NCBI GenBank assembly: GCA_007125735.1
Contig: SLCP01000127.1
Location: 1 to 6,227 of the forward strand
Source of the DNA: Coriobacteriia bacterium
GTDB taxonomy: Bacteria; Actinomycetota; Coriobacteriia; Anaerosomatales; SLCP01
Direction of reading: 5' to 3'
Length of the DNA: 6,227 bases
Shown here: positions 1 through 4,831 of the stretch, piece by piece
Position numbering within the stretch: position 1 is the stretch's first letter
How the letters are laid out: every line of letters starts with the position of its first letter
Program-made: the position numbers and the translations under genes
Notes under the pieces: generated by a model
Told to the model about the DNA's origin: nothing
The model's database searches: none
Seen by the model: only the letters and a program-made list of their open reading frames with translations

Positions 1-510
1 AGCCGCCTCGAGGTGTCGCGCGGAGTCGAACACCTGATCGCCGCCGCAGGAATGCTCGAGGGGCGCGGTATAGCAGCGGATGTCGTCATCGCGGGACGCG
101 GACCCGCGCTCGGTTCGGCGCGGCGGGCGGCTGCGGGTGCGTCGAACGTGCGGGTGGTGGGCGAGGTACCGAGCTTGCCTGCCGTTCTCGCCGCCTTCGA
201 CGTGTGTGTGTTTCCCAGCGTGGACGGGGGCGCTCCGACGGCGCTCATCGAGGCGGCGGTGCTCGGCAGACCCATCGTGGCAAGCGCGGTGCCCGGGATC
301 GCGGGCCTGTTCGCCGACGGCGAAGAGATCGTGCTCGTGCCACCGGGTGACGCCGAGGCGATCGCCGAGGCTGTCGCCGTGCTCCTCGCCGATCCGGGCT
401 CTTCCCGGCGGATGGGAGAGCGTGCTCGCAGCCGGGCACTCGACGAGTACTCGGCCGATGTAGCGGTGGAGCGGAGCTTGAGGTTGTACCGCGAGTTCCT
501 GGCTCGCTGA
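1..510 (+). CDS. GT-B (GT4-like) glycosyltransferase, C-terminal part, 5' truncated
   Basis: The reading frame is open from the first base to a TGA at 508-510, giving 169 residues. They match the C-terminal, nucleotide-sugar-binding Rossmann half of a GT-B retaining glycosyltransferase. Visible landmarks are SRLEVSRGVEHL at residues 1-12 (the usual RL..x(K/R)G donor-phosphate motif, with Arg7 where Lys is commoner), VVIAGRGP at 28-35, VRVVGEVPSLPAVLAAFDV at 50-68, the acceptor/donor loop FPSVDGGAPTALIEA at 71-85, and a GRPIVAS..PG.AGLF...G.E.VLVPPGD tail. The first Glu of the EX7E motif is Gly76, preceded by Asp75; the second, Glu84, is present. The GTG at 13 lies inside the donor motif and is not the real start; the N-terminal acceptor half is outside the window. 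Sugar and acceptor cannot be read from this half. It probably acts in the cytoplasm or at the inner membrane face on a lipid-linked glycan. It is convergent with manC, one base away. Confidence 0.88.
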   Translation, partial: SRLEVSRGVEHLIAAAGMLEGRGIAADVVIAGRGPALGSARRAAAGASNVRVVGEVPSLPAVLAAFDVCVFPSVDGGAPTALIEAAVLGRPIVASAVPGIAGLFADGEEIVLVPPGDAEAIAEAVAVLLADPGSSRRMGERARSRALDEYSADVAVERSLRLYREFLAR

Positions 511-511
511 C

Positions 512-2047
512 CTATCGGTCCCAATCGTCCTCGTAGCGCTCGATGTCGTCTTCGCCGAGGTACGCTCCTACCGCGACCTCGATGACCTTGAGGGCTTCGT
601 CCCCGATGTTGGTCAGACGGTGGCGCGAGCCGACGGGCACGTAGGCGGACTCGTTGGGGCCGAGCTCGATGTCGCGTCCGTCGAGTTCGACGAGTGCGCG
701 TCCCTCGACCACGACCCAGTGCTCGCTGCGGCGGGCGTGGCTCTGGAGCGAGAGCCGTCTGCCGGGCTCGACGTGCACCTCTTTGATCTGGTATCCGGCA
801 ACACGCAGCAGCACCGTCCACCGGCCCCATGGCCGCACGTTGGTGCGGTGCTCGACGACCTCCGGGGCGCCTGCGGCCGCGAGCGCTTCGACGACGAGCC
901 GCACGTCTTGCGCTCGGTCCTTCGCGGCCACGAGGGTCGCGTCGAGCGTGTCGACGACGAGCACGTCCTCGAGCCCGAGCGTGGCGACGAGCCGGTCCTG
1001 AGCATAGGTCGTGACTCCTCGGCTATCGACGTCCACGGAAGGGCCGATGAGCGTGTTGCCGTGCTCGTCGGCGTCTGCAAGGGTTTCGAGCGCGAGAAGC
1101 GAGCCCACGTCGCTCCAGCGCATCGCCGAGGGAACGACCGCCACTCGCTCGGACACCTCGAGGACGGCGCGGTCGAACTGCACGCTCGGAAGGGCAGCGA
1201 AGCGGGCGAGGGCCTCGGACTCGGTATGCCACGCAGAGGGCGGCACGGAGGCTGCGAGCCACTCGGCGGTCTCTGCGATGCGGTGGGCCTCGCTGGAATC
1301 GGTCGTGGCCGCGGCGGAGCCTGCCGAGCGAAGCTCGCCGAGGACGTCGGCGGCCCGGGCGACAAGCATGCCGGCGTTCCAGAGGTAGCCACCCTCGGCA
1401 AGATACTCCTCGGCAGTCGGGCGGTCGGGCTTCTCGGTGAAACGCGCGACCCGGTAGCCGATCGTGGCCGTGGTGCCGCCAGGTGTCCCGTCGCACGTAG
1501 ATCCGCCGCCGTCCGTGTCCGGGATCGTTGCACCCATACGGATGTAGCCGTACGCCGTCTCCGGCTCGCTGGGCGCGAGTCCGATCACCGTGAGGAAACC
1601 GGCGCGTGCCAGTCGAACCGCCGCATCGAGCGTGTCGCGCCACAGGGGCCCGTGCTCGAGTAGGTGGTCTGAGGGAAGGACCGCGATGAGCGCTCCTGGG
1701 TCGCGCTGCTCCACGTAAGCGGCGGCGAGCGCGATGGCGGCTGCGGTGTTGCGTGCCGCCGGTTCCGCCACGACGTCGGGGCACACCTCGTCGAGCGCCG
1801 GTTGGCAGACGAGGTGGTCGCGAACCTCCGTGAGCAGACGCGGGCTCGTCAGGACGTGGATGCGATCGGGGCCGCACTCCGCGGACACTCGTTCGACCGC
1901 TTGCGTGATCAGGCTCGTGCCACCGAACGTGGCGAGGAGCTGCTTGGGTGCGAGTTCTCGAGAGAGCGGCCAGAACCGGGTACCGGAACCGCCGGCGAGG
2001 ATGACGGCGTGCAGGTCGGGGATAGGGCGTGCTTCAGGGTGTGGCAT
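512..2047 (-). CDS. manC: Mannose-1-phosphate guanylyltransferase / mannose-6-phosphate isomerase (type II, bifunctional)
   Basis: This gene encodes 511 residues; about 480 is usual for the family. The N-terminal nucleotidyltransferase domain (about 12-345) makes GDP-mannose from mannose 1-phosphate and GTP. It shows AVILAGGSGTRFWPLSR at 14-30 with Pro34-Lys35-Gln36, LPSDH at 124-128, YGYI at 166-169, FTEKP at 203-207 (Lys206), WNAGM at 223-227 and WSDVGS at 311-316. The C-terminal cupin (about 400-511) is the type II isomerase domain: RPWG 405-408, PGRRLSLQSH 428-437, EHW 442-444, HRLTN 476-480 and YLGEDDIERYEDD 496-508. Two oddities: the HxH of the cupin reads His437-Ala-Arg439, and a Gly/Thr-rich stretch (about 177-196) lengthens a loop before the FTEKP strand. 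The ATG at 2047 is chosen because AAGGAG lies 5 bases upstream and the family motif begins just after it; the frame stays open for 81 more codons but these match nothing. It is divergent from the hexomutase gene, which could supply its substrate. Confidence 0.93.
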   Translation of the reverse strand: MPHPEARPIPDLHAVILAGGSGTRFWPLSRELAPKQLLATFGGTSLITQAVERVSAECGPDRIHVLTSPRLLTEVRDHLVCQPALDEVCPDVVAEPAARNTAAAIALAAAYVEQRDPGALIAVLPSDHLLEHGPLWRDTLDAAVRLARAGFLTVIGLAPSEPETAYGYIRMGATIPDTDGGGSTCDGTPGGTTATIGYRVARFTEKPDRPTAEEYLAEGGYLWNAGMLVARAADVLGELRSAGSAAATTDSSEAHRIAETAEWLAASVPPSAWHTESEALARFAALPSVQFDRAVLEVSERVAVVPSAMRWSDVGSLLALETLADADEHGNTLIGPSVDVDSRGVTTYAQDRLVATLGLEDVLVVDTLDATLVAAKDRAQDVRLVVEALAAAGAPEVVEHRTNVRPWGRWTVLLRVAGYQIKEVHVEPGRRLSLQSHARRSEHWVVVEGRALVELDGRDIELGPNESAYVPVGSRHRLTNIGDEALKVIEVAVGAYLGEDDIERYEDDWDR

Positions 2048-2052
2048 GCGCA

Positions 2053-2058
2053 CTCCTT
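2053..2058 (-). promoter_or_regulatory. Shine-Dalgarno site of manC
   Basis: On the minus strand this reads AAGGAG and lies 5 bases before the ATG at 2047-2045. It is the best ribosome-binding site in the intergenic region and decides the manC start against the longer in-frame opening. A GTG two codons upstream overlaps the site and is therefore a poorer choice. Confidence 0.8.
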
Positions 2059-2082
2059 GGTGGCGGTCAGACGCTCGCGTCC

Positions 2083-2088
2083 AGTATA
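2083..2088 (-). promoter_or_regulatory. Candidate -10 box for manC (TATACT)
   Basis: The minus strand reads TATACT, five of six matches to the sigma-70-type TATAAT consensus, inside a small AT-rich pocket of an otherwise GC-rich region. Transcription starting about 7 bases downstream would leave a leader of roughly 28 bases before the manC ATG, which fits. No convincing -35 hexamer is seen at 16-19 bases spacing (the best, CCGGCA at 18 bases, matches TTGACA at three positions). The start site is inferred, not observed. Confidence 0.45.
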
Positions 2089-2142
2089 TCGCCCGCATCC
2101 AGTCGCTGCCGGTCGTGCGTGGCCGCACCCGGCTCGATGGGG

Positions 2143-2148
2143 CACAAT
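2143..2148 (+). promoter_or_regulatory. Weak candidate -10 box for the hexomutase-GT4-phosphotransferase operon
   Basis: CACAAT here is the best plus-strand match to a -10 box upstream of the hexomutase (four of six). The hexamer 17 bases upstream, TGGCCG at 2120-2125, is only a poor -35. A transcript starting near 2155 would have about 73 bases of leader before the ATG at 2229, or about 14 before the ATG at 2169. The three plus-strand genes need a promoter in this region because manC, transcribed the other way, lies immediately upstream, but the exact position is uncertain. Confidence 0.27.
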
Positions 2149-2228
2149 AGGTGTGTTCGTAAGAGGCGATGGGCGGGAGGTGGTCCCACGTGGGCGACAC
2201 GGCGGACACAAGAGATGATTCGCGCGGG

Positions 2229-3623
2229 ATGAGCGAGGAGATCTCGTTTGGAACCGATGGCTGGCGCGCCGTCATCGCCGATGACTTCACCTACCGCAAC
2301 TTGCGGCGGGCGGCGGACGCAACCGGCCGGGTCTTCGCGAACGAGCACGCGGGCGGGAGGATCGTCGTGGGCTACGACACCCGCTTCGAGGGGGCGGCGT
2401 TCGCCGCGGCCGCTGCCGAGGTCATCGCAACCCACGGGCTCGAGGTCCTCGTCGCCGATCGCTACATGCCTACGCCTGCGCTCTGCTGGTCGGTCGCGCG
2501 CGACTCGCAGGCGGTAGGCGGCGTCATGATCACCGCGAGCCACAACCCCGCGAAGTACTCGGGACTGAAGATCCGTATGGAGGACGGCGGAGCATCCCCT
2601 GTGAGCTTCACCGACCGGGTCGAGGCGGCACTGCAGCCCGAACCGCCCGCCGCACGAGGTACCTACGCCGTCGCGGACCTCATGTCACCGTATCTCGAGG
2701 CGCTCCTCGGCGCGGTAGACACCGATCTCATCGCGCAGGCGGGACTTCGTGTCGTCGTCGATTCTCTCTACGGAGCCGGTCAGAACTACCTCGCCGACAC
2801 GCTCCGTGATGCCGGCGTCGACGTTGCCGAGATCCATGCCGAGCACAACCCCGGCTTTGGGGGCCTTCACCCCGAACCCATCCCGCCCCACATCGACACC
2901 ATGCGTCGGGCCGTCGTCGTAGGACAGCGCGATGCCGGCTTCGTGACCGACGGTGACGCAGATCGCATCGGAGCGGTCGACGCATCCGGAGGCTTCGTCA
3001 ACCCGCACCGCATCATCTGTCTCATCGCGCGCCACCTGGCCGAGGACCGCGGAGAGACCGGACGCATCGTCAAGACGCTTTCGACCTCGGTGCTCGTCGA
3101 CCGTCTGGGCCAGCGGCTCGGTCTGCCGGTGACCACCACCCCGGTGGGCTTCAAGTGGATCTACGAGGAGATGCTCAAAGGCGACGTGCTCGTAGGCGGC
3201 GAGGAGTCGGGGGGGATCGGCATCCCGTCACACGTGCGCGAGCGAGACGGACTGCTCATGGCCCTCCTTCTCACCGAGATGATGGCGCAGCACGGCCAAG
3301 GTCTCGGCGAACTCGTATCGGACCTCATCGCGCTCACCGGTCCGATGGAGTACACGCGAGCCGACCTCGCACTCGAACCGCACGTCAAAGACGCGTTCCT
3401 CGCCAGCATACCCACGCTCGCGCCGGCGACCCTTGCCGACCTCGAGGTACTCGACATCATTCGCACGGACGGCCTCAAGTTCCTCCTCCCTGACGACGCG
3501 TGGCTCCTGCTCCGCCCCTCGGGCACCGAGCCGCTCGTGCGCGTGTACGCGGAGGCCTCCTCGGCCGGTGTGGTGGACGACCTGATCGCGGTGGGTAAGT
3601 CGATCGCATCCGGGGAGCTCTGA
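2229..3623 (+). CDS. Alpha-D-phosphohexomutase (phosphomannomutase / phosphoglucomutase family)
   Basis: This 464-residue protein is of normal length for the family and interconverts hexose 6-phosphate and hexose 1-phosphate through a phosphoserine. All four active-site loops are present: TASHNP at 102-107 (Ser104 is the phosphoserine), the Mg-binding TDGDADR at 240-246, the sugar-specificity loop GGEESGG at 323-329, and the phosphate-binding RPSGTEP at 429-435. FGTDGWRA near the N-terminus (7-14) is also typical. Next to manC, the simplest role is making mannose 1-phosphate for GDP-mannose, but the GEES loop with HVRERDG at 335-341 also occurs in glucose-type enzymes, so specificity is open. 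The ATG at 2229 is chosen because homologues begin about this far before FGTDGW. Its Shine-Dalgarno is poor (AAGAGA, 13 bases away); in-frame ATG 2169 and GTG 2190 are alternatives, the latter with GGGAGG 10 bases upstream. It is the first gene of a tight three-gene run. Confidence 0.92.
   Translation: MSEEISFGTDGWRAVIADDFTYRNLRRAADATGRVFANEHAGGRIVVGYDTRFEGAAFAAAAAEVIATHGLEVLVADRYMPTPALCWSVARDSQAVGGVMITASHNPAKYSGLKIRMEDGGASPVSFTDRVEAALQPEPPAARGTYAVADLMSPYLEALLGAVDTDLIAQAGLRVVVDSLYGAGQNYLADTLRDAGVDVAEIHAEHNPGFGGLHPEPIPPHIDTMRRAVVVGQRDAGFVTDGDADRIGAVDASGGFVNPHRIICLIARHLAEDRGETGRIVKTLSTSVLVDRLGQRLGLPVTTTPVGFKWIYEEMLKGDVLVGGEESGGIGIPSHVRERDGLLMALLLTEMMAQHGQGLGELVSDLIALTGPMEYTRADLALEPHVKDAFLASIPTLAPATLADLEVLDIIRTDGLKFLLPDDAWLLLRPSGTEPLVRVYAEASSAGVVDDLIAVGKSIASGEL
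3612..3617 (+). promoter_or_regulatory. Likely Shine-Dalgarno site of the GT4 gene
   Basis: GGGGAG lies within the last codons of the hexomutase gene, 11 bases before the GTG at 3629. The spacing is rather long. An alternative in-frame ATG at 3641 would be farther away still and would remove part of the conserved N-terminal strand, so the GTG start is preferred. Placement inside the upstream gene suggests translation follows on from it. Confidence 0.45.
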
Positions 3624-3628
3624 CGCGC

Positions 3629-4831
3629 GTGCGGGTCACGATGCTCAACAAGTACTACCCGCCGCACCTCGGCGGCATCGAGTTCCACATGCGCGACCTT
3701 TCCGAGGCGCTCGCGCGGCGCCCCGACACTCACGTCCGCGCGATCGTCGCGAACGAGGGCGGCAGACGCGTCACCGAGACGCTGAACGGCGTGGAGGTCG
3801 TCCGGCTGCCGAGGCGCGCCAACGCGGCGTCAACGCCGATCGCGCCGTCGATGCGTGCGGCCATCCGATCCGAGGCCGCTGCGTCACCAGCCGAGCGCCC
3901 CGACGTCTTCCACCTGCACTTCCCGTACCCCTGGGGGGAGGTCTCATGGCTCGCGGCAGGAGGTGGCGGCCCCGCGAAAGGCAGCACGGCGGCCGCAGCC
4001 GCCCGCGTTCCCGCAGTGGTCACCTACCATAGCGACATCGTGCGACAGAAGGCCGGGCTTGCCGCGTACCGGCCATTGCTCGAGCGATTCCTCGACCGAG
4101 TGGACCTCATCATCGCGAGCTCGCCTAACATGGTCGACCACTCCGCGTTCCTGAACCCGCGCGCCGAGAAGTGCCGGGTCGTGCCGTTCGGCATCAACGT
4201 CGACGAGTTCGCCGCCACGCCCGAGCGCGCCAGGCGCGCAGCCGAGCTCAGGCGCGGCTACACGCGACCCATCATCCTGTTCGTCGGCCGCCTCATCTAC
4301 TACAAGGGCGCTGACGTGCTCGTCAAGGCGATACGCGACGTCGATGCCGATCTCGTCATCATCGGCACCGGCCCGCTCGAGTCCGAACTGCGCGCCATCG
4401 CCGCGGACGCCGACATGCTCGATCGCGTGACGTTCCTCGGCTCGCAGCCATTCGGCGAACTCGTGGCCTGGTACCACGCCGCCGACCTCTTCTGCCTGCC
4501 GAGTGTCGCGCGCTCCGAGGCATTCGGACTCGTGCAGATCGAGGCGCATGCGGCCGGCACACCGGTCGTGTCGACCACGCTCACCACCGGCGTGCCCTTC
4601 GCGAACGAAGACGGCGTGACCGGCTTCACCGTGCCGCCCTCCGACGTCGACGCCCTCGCGAACGCGCTGCGCACGCTCGTCGACGACCGCGATCTCCGTG
4701 AACGCTTCGGTCGCCAGGCACTCGAGCGGGCACGCCGCGATTTCACCATCGACCGCATGGTCGATGACACGCTCGAGGTCTACGCCGAGGCGGCCGAGAT
4801 CCGCGCTCGGGCCGACGGAGCCGCCGCGTGA
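3629..4831 (+). CDS. GT4 glycosyltransferase, WfcD-like (rhamnosyl/mannosyltransferase type)
   Basis: This complete 400-residue GT-B enzyme would transfer a sugar from a nucleotide donor to a lipid-linked oligosaccharide. The N-terminal acceptor domain starts NKYYPPHLGGIEFHMRDL (7-24) and contains FHLHFPYPWGE (94-104), VTYHSDIVRQKAG (131-143), YRPLLERFLDR (147-157) and IIASSPN (161-167). That combination is characteristic of the WfcD-like branch of GT4. The donor domain has VVPFGIN (184-190), FVGRLIYYKGADVL (218-231; Arg221 and Lys226 are the expected phosphate contacts), IIGTGPLESEL (244-254), and an intact EX7E motif SEAFGLVQIEA (296-306; Glu297 and Glu305). A Gly/Ala-rich stretch at 110-125 lengthens a loop before the VTYHSD strand. 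The GTG start follows the hexomutase stop by 5 bases. Its stop overlaps the start of the next gene. With GDP-mannose made next door, a mannosyl or derived donor is plausible, but this is inference. Confidence 0.9.
   Translation: MRVTMLNKYYPPHLGGIEFHMRDLSEALARRPDTHVRAIVANEGGRRVTETLNGVEVVRLPRRANAASTPIAPSMRAAIRSEAAASPAERPDVFHLHFPYPWGEVSWLAAGGGGPAKGSTAAAAARVPAVVTYHSDIVRQKAGLAAYRPLLERFLDRVDLIIASSPNMVDHSAFLNPRAEKCRVVPFGINVDEFAATPERARRAAELRRGYTRPIILFVGRLIYYKGADVLVKAIRDVDADLVIIGTGPLESELRAIAADADMLDRVTFLGSQPFGELVAWYHAADLFCLPSVARSEAFGLVQIEAHAAGTPVVSTTLTTGVPFANEDGVTGFTVPPSDVDALANALRTLVDDRDLRERFGRQALERARRDFTIDRMVDDTLEVYAEAAEIRARADGAAA
4817..4820 (+). promoter_or_regulatory. Shine-Dalgarno site of the phosphotransferase gene
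   Basis: GGAG lies 7 bases before the GTG at 4828, within the end of the GT4 gene. Together with the GTGA overlap (start 4828-4830, stop 4829-4831), it supports this start and indicates coupled translation. Confidence 0.6.

Noticed and set aside
13..15. GTG as a true start for the first glycosyltransferase
   Set aside because: The codons before it (S-R-L-E) continue the conserved donor-binding motif, so the gene extends beyond the left edge.
620..1663. Long plus-strand open frame of 347 codons antisense to manC, and other shorter ones in the same area
   Set aside because: Composition is that of a shadow frame in GC-rich DNA, it has no recognisable domain, and manC on the other strand explains the region fully with family motifs throughout.
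2109..2132. Inverted repeat as a rho-independent terminator
   Set aside because: There is no T-run after it on either strand, and it lies between two divergent promoters where no transcript needs to end.
2048..2290. Upstream extension of the manC frame by 81 codons
   Set aside because: It would overlap the start of the hexomutase gene, matches no part of the family, and the ATG at 2047 has a strong ribosome-binding site directly before the conserved N-terminus.
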